64,000 bases of DNA from Fusobacterium sp. (GTDB lineage Bacteria; Fusobacteriota; Fusobacteriia; Fusobacteriales; Fusobacteriaceae): NCBI RefSeq assembly GCF_032477075.1, contig NZ_JAWDXO010000011.1, positions 19,580-83,579 on the forward strand. Direction: 5' to 3'. The translations under genes were made by a program, and so were the position numbers. Of the stretch, positions 52,162 to 61,234 are shown in pieces. The notes under the pieces were generated by a model. It was not told the origin of the DNA. It ran no database searches and saw only the letters and a list, made by a program, of their open reading frames with translations. Position 1 is the first letter of the stretch, and each line of letters opens with the position of its first letter.

Positions 52162-53385
52162 TTATTGAAACATGTTTATAAAGAAAGTTATTACAGCAGC
52201 ATTTGTAAAGTCTATAAATAGTGCTCCTACAAGAGGAACAATAAAGAAAGCTTTTGTAGAGAAACCATTTACAGATGTAAAAGATTCCATATTAGCAATT
52301 GCTGTTGGAGTAGCTCCCATTCCAAATCCACAATGTCCTGTAACCATTACAGCAGCATCATATTTAGTTGCTATAAATGGAAGTCTCATAACATTGTATG
52401 TTATAAAGTAAGTGTAAAGAATTACAAATATTGTTTGAACAGCTAATATAATAATCATAGGGATAGCTAATTCTACAAGTTCCCATAGTTTCATTGTCAT
52501 TAATGCCATTGACAAGAATACAGATAGAGATATGCTTCCAACAATGTCAATCTCTTTCATAGGAAGAGGTTTTTTTATTGAATCAGCAATATTTCTTAGT
52601 ACAGCAGCAACAAGCATAGGTCCAATATATGCTGGAAGAGCTAGACCACCCTTGATTAACCATCCAGTGTGAGCTTTAACAAATGGTGGAATAGAAGCTC
52701 CAATTCCCATTGCAACAGCTATGATAATAACAGCATTCAATATTTTTTCTTCTGTTACTTCAACTTTTTCAGCTTTTAAATCAGGATCTTGAGCTTTATT
52801 ATCTTCACCTTTTAAATTATGTTTTATCATAAGTCTTCTGGCAACTGGTCCACCAATTAAACATCCCATAACAAGCCCATAAGTAGCAGCTGCAAATCCA
52901 GCAGTTCTTGCTCCGACTACCCCTAATTCTTCTATTGTAGTTCCGAAAGCTCCAGCAGTACCATGTCCTCCTGTAAGAGGTACAGATCCTACTATAAGAC
53001 CAAATAAAGGATTCATTCCTAGAACTTTAGATAATGTAACTCCAATTGCATCTTGGCAGATTACCAATCCAGTAGCAACTACTAAGAATATAGCAACTCC
53101 AACTCCCCCTTGAGCCAATAGCTTAAAGCTAGCCATAAACCCAACTGTAGTAAAGAATGCAATCATTAAGAAATTTTGTAGTGTTAGATCAAAATCAAAT
53201 TGAAATGCATTAGTTTGACGTCCTATAAAAACAAAAATAGAAAAAATTAATCCACTAACAACAGGTGCAGGTATAAAGAATTTTTGTAAGAATTCACTTT
53301 TATTCTTTATCCATCTTCCCAAGCAAAGTAACACTGCAGCTATGGCAAGTGTTTCGGCCATATTAAATTTGTACTCAAAAAACAT
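52162..53385 (-). CDS. gltS: sodium/glutamate symporter
   Basis: Inner-membrane glutamate uptake carrier of 407 residues with about ten to twelve helices. Motifs NFLMIAFFTTVGFMASFKLL and VPLTGGHGTAGAFGTTIEEL, and the second-half GHCGFGMGATPTAIANM, are typical of GltS. ATG at 53385 with AGGAGG 8 nt upstream is chosen over a start ten codons earlier. Its promoter overlaps two direct repeats. Confidence 0.94.
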   Translation of the reverse strand: MFFEYKFNMAETLAIAAVLLCLGRWIKNKSEFLQKFFIPAPVVSGLIFSIFVFIGRQTNAFQFDFDLTLQNFLMIAFFTTVGFMASFKLLAQGGVGVAIFLVVATGLVICQDAIGVTLSKVLGMNPLFGLIVGSVPLTGGHGTAGAFGTTIEELGVVGARTAGFAAATYGLVMGCLIGGPVARRLMIKHNLKGEDNKAQDPDLKAEKVEVTEEKILNAVIIIAVAMGIGASIPPFVKAHTGWLIKGGLALPAYIGPMLVAAVLRNIADSIKKPLPMKEIDIVGSISLSVFLSMALMTMKLWELVELAIPMIIILAVQTIFVILYTYFITYNVMRLPFIATKYDAAVMVTGHCGFGMGATPTAIANMESFTSVNGFSTKAFFIVPLVGALFIDFTNAAVITFFINMFQ

Positions 53386-53417
53386 TTTTGAACCTCCTGA
53401 AAATATTTTTGTCATGA

Positions 53418-53460
53418 TACCCTATATTAATAATAGTACCCTATATTTTTAAATAGTCAA
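53418..53460 (-). promoter_or_regulatory. gltS promoter with paired direct repeats
   Basis: On the minus strand TTGACT (53460-53455), 16-bp spacer and TACTAT (53438-53433) form the promoter. The 10-bp sequence ATATAGGGTA occurs twice, once in the spacer (53446-53437) and once just downstream (53427-53418), 19 bp apart. This is a plausible operator pair. Confidence 0.6.
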
Positions 53461-53995
53461 TAGTTAAAAAAGATATACTAAAATAATATGAAGAATATAT
53501 AAAAAGAATAAGTATAGATTAATTATATTTTTTTTTATGAGTAAATAATAAAAAATATGGTTATTTTTAAATATATAGTTTTCTTTAATAGAACGTTATA
53601 GCTATAAAATAAAACAGTGATACTAAAATAGAAATAATTTTATTAGAAAAGGAAATGAAAATAATAATTATAATTCAAAAATTATATAGTAAATATTTAG
53701 AAAAAAACAAAAAAACCAAAAGTAAAAAAAACAGAAAAAAATTTTCAAATTTTCTGTTTTTTTAAATAATAAACATTTTTATTTAATTAGATAATATAGT
53801 ATATTTCTAATAAAAATAAATGTTTTTTTAAAATAATAACTATAAAAAGAAGCAAAAATATAATTGACTTTTTTTCACTTTAAATATAGAATTATTTAGT
53901 TGTATATTTTTGTTTTATTGTTATATAAAATATAATGTTTCATTTTATAAAGTTTTTACATATTAAAACAATCTTTATTTGTAGATATTTTTAAT
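53461..53995. other. ORF-free AT-rich region with two terminator-like hairpins and an orphan promoter
   Basis: No coding frame. AAAAAAACAGAAAA (53725-53738) pairs with TTTTCTGTTTTTTT (53750-53763). A second hairpin runs from about 53771 to 53824 and ends in a T-run. A plus-strand promoter-like pair TTGACT (53864-53869), 17 bp, TAGAAT (53887-53892) points into the 3' end of the lipid kinase gene. A small RNA is possible but not shown. Confidence 0.4.
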
Positions 53996-54874
53996 TTAAT
54001 AAATTATTTTTATACCATTTTTTATACAGGAAATATTTAGTGGAAAATCTGGTCCAGGTTCACCATCAATGTCAGTAACAATAGAGCTATCTTTACAAGA
54101 TACTTTAACTTCAGAAGTTCTGAAATGAATAAAACTTCCAGGAATTTCAAGATGCTCACTCTTAAGAAATTGAAATAGAGATGTGAGAGTTTTTGTAAGT
54201 GTTTCACCTTTTACAATTATTATATCCAAAAGGCCATCATCTATTTCACTTTTATATGCAATATTGATATTTCCAGCTGTTCTTCCATTAAATGCAAAAA
54301 ATATAAGAGCACTTCCATCATAGTTAAATTCAGAAGATTCTACAGAAATATTCATCTTTTTGAATGTAGGAAGTTCCATAATACCATTAAAATAGTATGC
54401 TAGCTTTCCAATAGTATTTTTAAGATGAGTAGGAGTTTTTTGAGAAATATCTGTAAAAAGACCATAACTGAAAACATTAATAAAGTATTTACCATTAGCA
54501 AGACCTAAATCTACACTTTTTGGAGAGCCTTTCAAAATCTTTTTACAAGACTCTTCTATATCAGAAGACATTCCAATGTGTTTAGCAAAATCATTAGCTG
54601 TTCCAACAGGAAGGATAGCAAGAGGTAGATCAATATTTTTGTTTTTTATAATATTTACAATTTGATTGATAGTACCATCTCCACCAGCAGCTAATATGTG
54701 GTCATAGTCATTATCTAAAGTAAGAAAAGCATTTTCTAATGGAGTTTCCAGACTTATTCTGAAAGGAACTATCTCTAAAGATTGTTTTTGATAAAGATGA
54801 ATTATAGTATCAAGGTGTTTTAAAATTTCGTTTTCACCTGAAAAGGGGTTGTAGATAAATTTAACTTTTTTCAT
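53996..54874 (-). CDS. diacylglycerol kinase-like lipid kinase (YegS/DgkB family)
   Basis: ATP-dependent lipid kinase of 292 residues. It begins KVKFIYNPFSGENEI, then AAGGDGTIN (G64-T68 motif) and LPVGTANDFAKHIG, and has a C-terminal beta domain (GLLDIIIVKGETLTK, DIDGEPGP). The family phosphorylates diacylglycerol or related lipids at the inner membrane. AGGAGC precedes the ATG. It is divergent from the LOS cluster; substrate is inferred from family. Confidence 0.9.
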   Translation of the reverse strand: MKKVKFIYNPFSGENEILKHLDTIIHLYQKQSLEIVPFRISLETPLENAFLTLDNDYDHILAAGGDGTINQIVNIIKNKNIDLPLAILPVGTANDFAKHIGMSSDIEESCKKILKGSPKSVDLGLANGKYFINVFSYGLFTDISQKTPTHLKNTIGKLAYYFNGIMELPTFKKMNISVESSEFNYDGSALIFFAFNGRTAGNINIAYKSEIDDGLLDIIIVKGETLTKTLTSLFQFLKSEHLEIPGSFIHFRTSEVKVSCKDSSIVTDIDGEPGPDFPLNISCIKNGIKIIY

Positions 54875-55000
54875 AGTAGAGCTCCTTTTTAACTTTTAGT
54901 GTTTGTCATATAGTTTCAGTGTAGCAGATATGTAAAAAAAATTCTAGTTATAAAATTTTGAGATATAAGTTTTAAATAATATAGTATATGGAGGTAAAAT

Positions 55001-55576
55001 ATGAAAAAAATCATAGTTGATGGAGTGTTGAGAAAAGTTATATATGATACTGAAAACAAAACATATACTAAGACAATAAAATTAAAATGGAAAAAGAAAA
55101 TAAAATGTATTTTAGGTTTAAGGAAATATCCAGGAGAAAATATTAAATATATTGCTGACTTATTTCAAAAAAATGGAATTAAAACTTTCAATGTTTTGGA
55201 ATACTCAAAAAATTCAGTTGTAACAAGTGAAATAGAAGGTAGAATTTTGATGGATGAACTATTGATAGCTGAAGATAAAGATAAAGGTCAAATATTAATA
55301 GAAAAATTTGTTGATATAGTTGCCAAAATAATAGACTTAGGAGTATATTATGGGGATTTTAATTTTGGTAATTTTATAGTTTCCAATGGGGAGTTGTATG
55401 CAATAGATTTAGAAGATTACAGAAAGGATTTTTTTACTAAATTCAGAAAGAAATCTGTAATGAAAAGGCTTAAAAGACAACTTTTAGAGAAAGAAGAAAT
55501 TTTAGAAAAAATGAATGAATATTTTAATGGTGAAAAAATATATCACCAAATAGAAAATAGGATTAGAAAAAAATAA
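55001..55576 (+). CDS. WaaY/RfaY-like LPS core kinase (first copy)
   Basis: A small protein-kinase-fold enzyme of 191 residues. It has TYTKTIKLKWKKKIKCILGL (basic membrane-proximal segment), the catalytic-loop-like YYGDFNFGNFIV (D119, N124), and AIDLEDYRKD with the metal-binding Asp (D136). Family members phosphorylate heptose in LPS inner core. GGAGGT precedes the ATG. It opens the LOS cluster. The acceptor sugar is unknown. Confidence 0.8.
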   Translation: MKKIIVDGVLRKVIYDTENKTYTKTIKLKWKKKIKCILGLRKYPGENIKYIADLFQKNGIKTFNVLEYSKNSVVTSEIEGRILMDELLIAEDKDKGQILIEKFVDIVAKIIDLGVYYGDFNFGNFIVSNGELYAIDLEDYRKDFFTKFRKKSVMKRLKRQLLEKEEILEKMNEYFNGEKIYHQIENRIRKK

Positions 55577-55594
55577 GTAAATATATTTTAAATA

Positions 55595-55603
55595 TGATAT
55601 AAT
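55595..55603 (+). promoter_or_regulatory. extended -10 promoter upstream of licD
   Basis: TGATATAAT with TATAAT at 55598-55603. The -35 is poor, as is usual with an extended -10. Confidence 0.5.
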
Positions 55604-55636
55604 TTCTTTAATATTAATAATAAGATTGGAGAAATT

Positions 55637-56374
55637 ATGAATAAATTGAGAAAATTACAATTAGTAGAAAAGGATTGTTTAGACTTTTTTGTAAAAGTAT
55701 GTGAAGAAAATAATCTTGAATATATATTAGACTTTGGGACCTTATTAGGAGCAGTAAGGCATGGGGGATTTATCCCATGGGATGATGATGTTGATTTAGG
55801 AATGCCCAGAGAAGATTATGAAAAATTTTTAAAAATATTTGAAAAATATAGAAGTAATGGAAGATTTTCTTTGGAAACATATAAAAGAGGAGCTTTCTAT
55901 AAAATAAAAGATAATAGTCACTATATATTAAATAAAGATGAAAGCAAATCAGAAATTGACATAGATATTTTTCCTTTAGATTATTATGATGATATAAAAA
56001 AAGTAGATTTTCTTAATGGATATTTAGAATTGAGCAAGGATAGAAGTTCCATCTGGAAAAAATGGAAAACTCACTTAAAAAGAGAAATACATCTAAAAGT
56101 ATTATCAAGTAGTTTTTTTAAAAAAAGATTTATTTCAAAAACAAAAGGACCATATATAGGAAGAGGTGTAGAAACTGGATTTAAGATTAAATTGAATCCT
56201 GTAGAAAGCTTTTTTCCTTTGACAGAAATTAAATTTGAAGACAGAAAATATAAAGCTCCTAAAGATTATAATAATTTTCTTACATTATTATATGGAGATT
56301 ATATGACACCCCCTGAAAATCCAAAGCCTCTACATCATAAAAATATAAAAGATATAATAAAAATTAAAAAATAA
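55637..56374 (+). CDS. LicD family phosphotransferase
   Basis: Transfers phosphorylcholine (or a similar phospho-group) onto surface glycans. Signature FGTLLGAVRHGGFIPWDDDV with the DDDVD metal motif (residues 49-53). Later, SEIDIDIFPLDYY and YGDYMTPPE match the family. 245 residues. GGAGA precedes the ATG. In LOS-bearing bacteria LicD-type decoration mimics host surfaces; whether choline is the group here is unproven, and no licA-C is present in the window. Confidence 0.88.
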   Translation: MNKLRKLQLVEKDCLDFFVKVCEENNLEYILDFGTLLGAVRHGGFIPWDDDVDLGMPREDYEKFLKIFEKYRSNGRFSLETYKRGAFYKIKDNSHYILNKDESKSEIDIDIFPLDYYDDIKKVDFLNGYLELSKDRSSIWKKWKTHLKREIHLKVLSSSFFKKRFISKTKGPYIGRGVETGFKIKLNPVESFFPLTEIKFEDRKYKAPKDYNNFLTLLYGDYMTPPENPKPLHHKNIKDIIKIKK

Positions 56375-56511
56375 ATAGAAACTGCTTAAATAACTATACT
56401 TCAGAATTGAGGGATAGTTATTTTTTTATACCAAAGTTAAATGTATTAAAAAAATCGAAAATTTTTCTGGTTTTTAGATAAAAATATATCATGTAAGTGA
56501 TTAAAATATGT

Positions 56512-56517
56512 TATAAT
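56512..56517 (+). promoter_or_regulatory. extended -10 promoter for the GT4 gene
   Basis: TGTTATAAT, TATAAT at 56512-56517, lies 45 bp upstream of the GT4 start and inside the longer in-frame reading. This supports the downstream ATG at 56563. Confidence 0.55.
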
Positions 56518-56562
56518 TGTGTTGGAGATATCAAAAATATTTATATAAAATTAGAGGTAAAA

Positions 56563-57729
56563 ATGAAAAAAATAATGTTTAGAACAGGATATTTAGGATT
56601 AGGAGCTATAGAACAATTGGCTTATGATATTGTACTTGGGTTAAGTGAGGAATATGAAATTGTATTAGCAATAGAAAATCATAAAAATAGTAGTCTTGTA
56701 GAAAAAATACCAAAGAATATAAAATATTTTTACTTGAAATCAGAAAAATTTGAAAGAAAATTAGATGAAATAAAAAAGAAAAAAGAAAATTTTTTTTATA
56801 AAATACTTTATAATTTATACCTAAAAAATGAAAAAAAAGTATGTTTAAATTCAATAAATGACTATATTTTAAAAAATGGGAAATTTGATTTATTTATTGA
56901 TTATGATGGTATGGCAATGAAATATGCTGAAAAAATAAATATAAATAAAAAAATAGTATGGCAACATACAGCATTAAGTAAAGAAAAAAATTTATCACGA
57001 CTAAAAAAAAGATTGTCTAAATATGATAAGGTCATATTAATTTGTGATGAAATGAAAAATATGTATGTAGAATTTTTTCCTGAACTAAAAGATAAATTTG
57101 AAAGGCTTTATAATTTTTTAGATTTAAAAAGAATAGAAAAAATGAAAGAAGATGAAACAGAATTATCTATTGAAGATAAAAAAATAATAAAAGAAAAATA
57201 TTGTATAAAAGTAGCAAGATTAGATTTTCCTAAAGATTTTGATACTTTGATAGAAGCTTTCAATATTTTAAAGAAAAAAAATTTAAAAGAAAAATTATAT
57301 ATAATTGGAGAAGGAGAACAAAGAAAAGATATTACTAAAAAAATAAAAGAATTAAAATTAGAAGGACAAGTACTTCTTTTAGGTAAAAAAAAGAATCCTT
57401 ATATATGGATGAACAATGCAGATATATTTGTGCATAGTTCTAAAAGAGAAGGTTTTGCAGCTGTATTATTAGAGGCAATGGCTTGTGGGAAAATGGTTAT
57501 ATCTTCTGAATGTCCTACAGGTCCTAAAGAAGTATTAGAAAATGGGAAAAATGGTGAACTTTATCCAGTAGGGGATAGTAAGTCTTTAGCACAAAAATTA
57601 GAGATATATACATTAAATCCTATATTGAAAGAAAAATATATTTTGAATGCTAATAATAGAATAAATGATTTTGAAAAAAATAAAATTTTGAAAGAATATA
57701 AAGAATTTATAGATAAAATAATTAGTTAA
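56563..57729 (+). CDS. glycosyltransferase family 4
   Basis: GT-B sugar transferase, 388 residues. N-terminal domain KKIMFRTGYLGLGAIEQLAY, linker, and C-terminal donor-binding domain with KVARLDFPKDFDTLIEAFNI, IIGEGEQRKDITKKI, and the E(x7)E motif in SKREGFAAVLLEAMACGK. AGAGGT lies 5 nt upstream of ATG 56563. It adds a sugar to the LOS or O-chain in the cytoplasm; donor unknown. Confidence 0.9.
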   Translation: MKKIMFRTGYLGLGAIEQLAYDIVLGLSEEYEIVLAIENHKNSSLVEKIPKNIKYFYLKSEKFERKLDEIKKKKENFFYKILYNLYLKNEKKVCLNSINDYILKNGKFDLFIDYDGMAMKYAEKININKKIVWQHTALSKEKNLSRLKKRLSKYDKVILICDEMKNMYVEFFPELKDKFERLYNFLDLKRIEKMKEDETELSIEDKKIIKEKYCIKVARLDFPKDFDTLIEAFNILKKKNLKEKLYIIGEGEQRKDITKKIKELKLEGQVLLLGKKKNPYIWMNNADIFVHSSKREGFAAVLLEAMACGKMVISSECPTGPKEVLENGKNGELYPVGDSKSLAQKLEIYTLNPILKEKYILNANNRINDFEKNKILKEYKEFIDKIIS

Positions 57730-57742
57730 AAATGGAGGAGTA

Positions 57743-58597
57743 ATGAAAATATCAGTTATTATAACTGTATATAATAGATTTGAATATGTAGAAAATATAC
57801 TGAAGTGTTTGATGAAGCAGAGTATTCAACCTTATGAAGTAATTTTTACAGATGATGGGTCAAAAGAGGACTTAAAAGAAATATTAAAGAAATATAAAAA
57901 TAAATGTGAATTTAAGATCAAGTATATTTATCAGGAGGATATAGGGTTTAGAAAATCAAAAGCTTGTAATAATGCTGTTATGGAAAGTAAAGGCGATTAT
58001 TTGATTTTTTTGGATCAAGATGCTATTTTTCCTGATAATTTAATTGAAACTTTTATACAAAATAAAAAAGAAAATAAATTTTCTATCCTTAGAGTAATAT
58101 GGTCTGAAAATGCTGAAAGAATAGATATTCAAAAAATATTAGAGAAGAACAACTGGAGATATGATGAAATAATACAAAAAGTTTCAATCAATCATTTTAA
58201 AGTATTGAAAAAATATCTTTGGAGAGATAAATATAATAATTTTAGGTATAGAATAGGACTGAGAAATAGAGGAACAGGTCTTATGGGAATAGGATTTGCT
58301 TTGTTTAAAAAAGATTATTTGGAAATAAATGGATATGATGAAGATTATAAAGGATGGGGAGGAGAAGATGCTGACCTAGGATTGAGACTTTATGCTTTAG
58401 GATTGAAATCAGTAACATTTTCTACAAAAATACCATCAATTCATATGTGTCATCCATTAGACTCTACTAAATCAGGAAATCAAAATAAAAAAATATATAG
58501 TGAAAAAAGAGAAAAAATATCAATAGAAAATTATAAGTGTGTGTATGGATTAAATAATAGAAAAGATCAAGATGGGTATATATATGAAGAAATATGA
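57743..58597 (+). CDS. glycosyltransferase family 2 (chondroitin-polymerase-like/galactosyltransferase type)
   Basis: GT-A enzyme of 284 residues. It begins MKISVIITVYNRFEYVENIL, then TDDGSKEDLKEI, IFLDQDAIFP (DxD-like) and YKGWGGEDADLGLRLYALG with the catalytic ED. Probable LOS or capsule sugar transferase. TGGAGGAG precedes the ATG. Its end overlaps the next ORF. Confidence 0.9.
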   Translation: MKISVIITVYNRFEYVENILKCLMKQSIQPYEVIFTDDGSKEDLKEILKKYKNKCEFKIKYIYQEDIGFRKSKACNNAVMESKGDYLIFLDQDAIFPDNLIETFIQNKKENKFSILRVIWSENAERIDIQKILEKNNWRYDEIIQKVSINHFKVLKKYLWRDKYNNFRYRIGLRNRGTGLMGIGFALFKKDYLEINGYDEDYKGWGGEDADLGLRLYALGLKSVTFSTKIPSIHMCHPLDSTKSGNQNKKIYSEKREKISIENYKCVYGLNNRKDQDGYIYEEI

Positions 58598-59246
58598 TTT
58601 GAAAAATATAAATATTGAAGAATATAAAATATATTTTTATAAAGAAAAGTATTTAGAAATTGGAAGAAAAATTTTGAATAACGAATATAAGATTTTAGAA
58701 AAATATAAAAATGACAATAGAACTTTTGTTGCATTGATTGAAATAGAAAATAAAAAGTATGTGTTAAAAATACCTAAAAATGAATATAAAAAAACTTGGA
58801 AAAGATTTCTTACTCTATTTAAGAAAGGAGAAGTATTATTAAGTCTGATAAATATAAGAAGTGCTAGAGATAGAGGTTTGAGAGAAGTAATGGATATATA
58901 TTTAGCAGGAGAGAAGAGAAAAAATGGAATGATTTCAGATTCCTTTTTTTTATCAGAATATATAGAAGGAAAAATTTGTCTAGAGAATAATAAAGTTGAA
59001 AAAATACTAGAATTGACAAAAAAAATGCATAAACTTGGCTTGTACCATGGAGATTGTAATCCTTATAATTTTTTATTTACTAAAGATGGGACAAGAATAG
59101 TAGATACAAAATGCAAAAAAATGCTATTTGGAAATTATAAAGCACACTATGATATGCTTACTCTAAATAAATATTTAAAAAATTTAAAATATATTTATAA
59201 TAAAAATATATTTTATTATATAGCATTGATTATAAAATGGAAATAG
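58584..59246 (+). CDS. WaaY/RfaY-like LPS core kinase (second copy)
   Basis: A second kinase-fold protein of 220 residues. It has KYVLKIPKNEYKKTWKRFLT (ATP-binding Lys region), LYHGDCNPYNFLFTKDGTRI (catalytic loop HGDxxPxN) and IVDTKCKK, the usual metal Asp. It resembles the WaaY LPS heptose kinase family. The start may be ATG 58584 or ATG 58572; neither has a good ribosome-binding site, and translation is probably coupled to the GT2 gene it overlaps. Confidence 0.8.
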   Translation: MKKYDLKNINIEEYKIYFYKEKYLEIGRKILNNEYKILEKYKNDNRTFVALIEIENKKYVLKIPKNEYKKTWKRFLTLFKKGEVLLSLINIRSARDRGLREVMDIYLAGEKRKNGMISDSFFLSEYIEGKICLENNKVEKILELTKKMHKLGLYHGDCNPYNFLFTKDGTRIVDTKCKKMLFGNYKAHYDMLTLNKYLKNLKYIYNKNIFYYIALIIKWK

Positions 59247-59254
59247 GAGAAAAA

Positions 59255-60219
59255 ATGGAAATAAAAATTAGTGTGATAATCCCAGTTTATAATACAGAAA
59301 AATATTTAGAAAAATGCTTAAATTCTGTTTTGAAACAAACTTTGAAAGAAATAGAAATAATAATAATAAATGATGGGAGTCAGGACCAAAGTGAAAAAAT
59401 ATTAGAAAGATATAATGTAGATCAAAGAATAATTGTTATTAACAAGAGTAATGAAGGAGTAAGTAAAGCACGAAATATTGGTTTGAAAATGTCTAAAGGA
59501 AAATATATTTATTATTTGGATTCAGATGATTATATAGAAGAAAATATGTTGTTGGAAATGTATAATAAAACTGAAAAAGAAAATTTAGATATAGTTGTTT
59601 GTGATTATTGGAAAGAAAATTTTTTTCAAAAAGAATATGTCAAAAATTTGGATATTAAAGAAAATGAAATTATTTTAGGAAAACTTATGCAAAATATGTA
59701 TTATATAGTGAAAATAAAATATCTCCAGCTATATGGGCAAAATTGATTAAAAAGGAAGTATATACAAACAATAGAATTATTTTTCCTGAAAATATATTTT
59801 TGGGGGAAGATATTGTTGTAGGAATAAAAACTTCCTATTTCTCAAAAAAAGTTGGAAAAATAAATGAACCATTCTATCATTATATTATTCATGAAACTCA
59901 AGGAACAAAAATTATAGATAAAGAAAAAGAATTTTTTGATAAATGGAATGGAATAAAAGAAATAGAAGTATTCTTTAAAAATAAACCTGACTTTGAAAAA
60001 TTTAAAGAAGGAATTGAAAAAAGTAAGATAGTTTTTTATTTTCAAATTTTTAAACAATTAAAATATATAAAGTACATAAATAAAGAATGGTTAGAAAAAA
60101 TTGAGAAAACAGTTAATTATGAGTATTATAGAAAAATGAAATTTTATAAAAAAATAAAATTTTATTTTGAAATGAGAAAATTAAAAAAATTAAAAGAAGA
60201 TATTGAAAAAAATGGGTAG
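59255..60219 (+). pseudogene. glycosyltransferase family 2 gene interrupted by a frameshift
   Basis: The N-terminal half (ISVIIPVYNTEKYLEKCLNS, NDGSQDQSEKIL, YYLDSDDYIEENML) is in one frame and ends at TGA 59744. The C-terminal half continues in a second frame: YVLYSENKISPAIWAKLIKK, then FPENIFLGEDIVVG, the typical GT2 continuation. The switch lies near 59671-59695. Joined, the protein would be about 320 residues, normal for this group. AGGAG at 59245 supports ATG 59255. It is either a true pseudogene or a sequence error; no long homopolymer tract is present at the switch. Confidence 0.82.
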
Positions 60220-60285
60220 TATTATAGTTCCATGTTTCACAGAGAAAAGTTTATTGAAAAATCTTTAGAATTAATTTTAAATTAA
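60212..60285 (+). pseudogene. remnant of a GT2 N terminus
   Basis: The end of the frameshifted gene overlaps a short frame reading MGSIIVPCFTEKSL, which matches a GT2 start (SIIVPCY). It shifts into a second frame that continues REKFIEKSLELILN before a stop. Together these look like the first 25 residues of a lost GT2 gene. The 60220-60349 interval holds no other feature. Confidence 0.6.
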
Positions 60286-60349
60286 AATTAAAAGAAGAAA
60301 ACATAATTAAAAGGTTTATAAGGATTAAAAGAATGAAAGGAAGAAAAGA

Positions 60350-61234
60350 TTGAAGGTAGCATATTGTATAGTTTGCCATAAGTTTAATAATATTTTAAAA
60401 AAATGTGTTGAATTATTATGTAATGAAAATTGTGACATATATGTTCATATTGATAAAAAAAGTGATATAGAAAAATTTAAAAAATTAGAAAATAAAACTA
60501 TCTTTATAAAAAACAGAGTTTCTATTTTTTGGGGACATTATTCTCAAATAGAAGCAACATTAGAATTATTAAATTCTACCAGAAATAAAAAATATGACTA
60601 TATTTTTTTACTTTCTGGAGATGATTTGCCTCTAAAAACAAACGAATATATAGAAAAATTTTTGGAGAAAAACAAAGGAAAAGAATTTATAGATATTAAG
60701 GAGTGCCCTATAAATTTTATTGAGAGGAGAATTAAGAGGATATCTTCAGTAATTGATTGTAAAAGAGATAAAAATTTTATTGAGAAAAAATATAGTAAAC
60801 TTATGAGATCACTTAGAAAAATATTTAAAATAGAAAATAAATATTTTAAAGAACTTCCAAAGATTTATCATGGAAGTAACTGGTTTGGAATAACAAGTCA
60901 ATGTAGAGATTATATTTTTCATTATTTAACTGAAAATCCCAATTATATAAAAGCTTTTGAATATACTAAATGTGGTGATGAAGAATTTTTTCAAACTTTA
61001 ATTATGGATACACCATTTAAAGAAAAGATTTATATAAAAAAAGGAGTAAATTCTAATTTAAGATATATAGATTGGGAAACAGGACCAGAATATCCAAAAA
61101 TTTTAAATGAAAATAATTATAAAAAAATATTGGGAAGTGAATATTTATTTGGAAGAAAATTTGATGAAAGTTTGGATATGGAAAAATTTAATGAATTTTA
61201 TAAAAAAAATAGTATAGGAGAACAATTAAAGTAA
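60350..61234 (+). CDS. core-2/I-branching enzyme-like glycosyltransferase (GT14)
   Basis: Family of beta-1,6-N-acetylglucosaminyltransferases, 294 residues. It opens VAYCIVCHKFNNILKKCVEL, with VHIDKKSD, SIFWGHYSQIEATLELLNS and FLLSGDDLPLKTNEYIE, and the later HGSNWFGITSQCRDYI and CGDEEFFQTLI. The TTG start has AAAGGAAG 7 nt upstream. GT14 enzymes are uncommon in bacterial LOS clusters; here it may add a branch. The exact linkage is inference. Confidence 0.85.
   Translation: MKVAYCIVCHKFNNILKKCVELLCNENCDIYVHIDKKSDIEKFKKLENKTIFIKNRVSIFWGHYSQIEATLELLNSTRNKKYDYIFLLSGDDLPLKTNEYIEKFLEKNKGKEFIDIKECPINFIERRIKRISSVIDCKRDKNFIEKKYSKLMRSLRKIFKIENKYFKELPKIYHGSNWFGITSQCRDYIFHYLTENPNYIKAFEYTKCGDEEFFQTLIMDTPFKEKIYIKKGVNSNLRYIDWETGPEYPKILNENNYKKILGSEYLFGRKFDESLDMEKFNEFYKKNSIGEQLK

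Noticed and set aside
59671..59695. Slipped-strand phase-variation tract at the GT2 frameshift
   Set aside because: The longest homopolymer there is four bases, too short for the usual switching mechanism.
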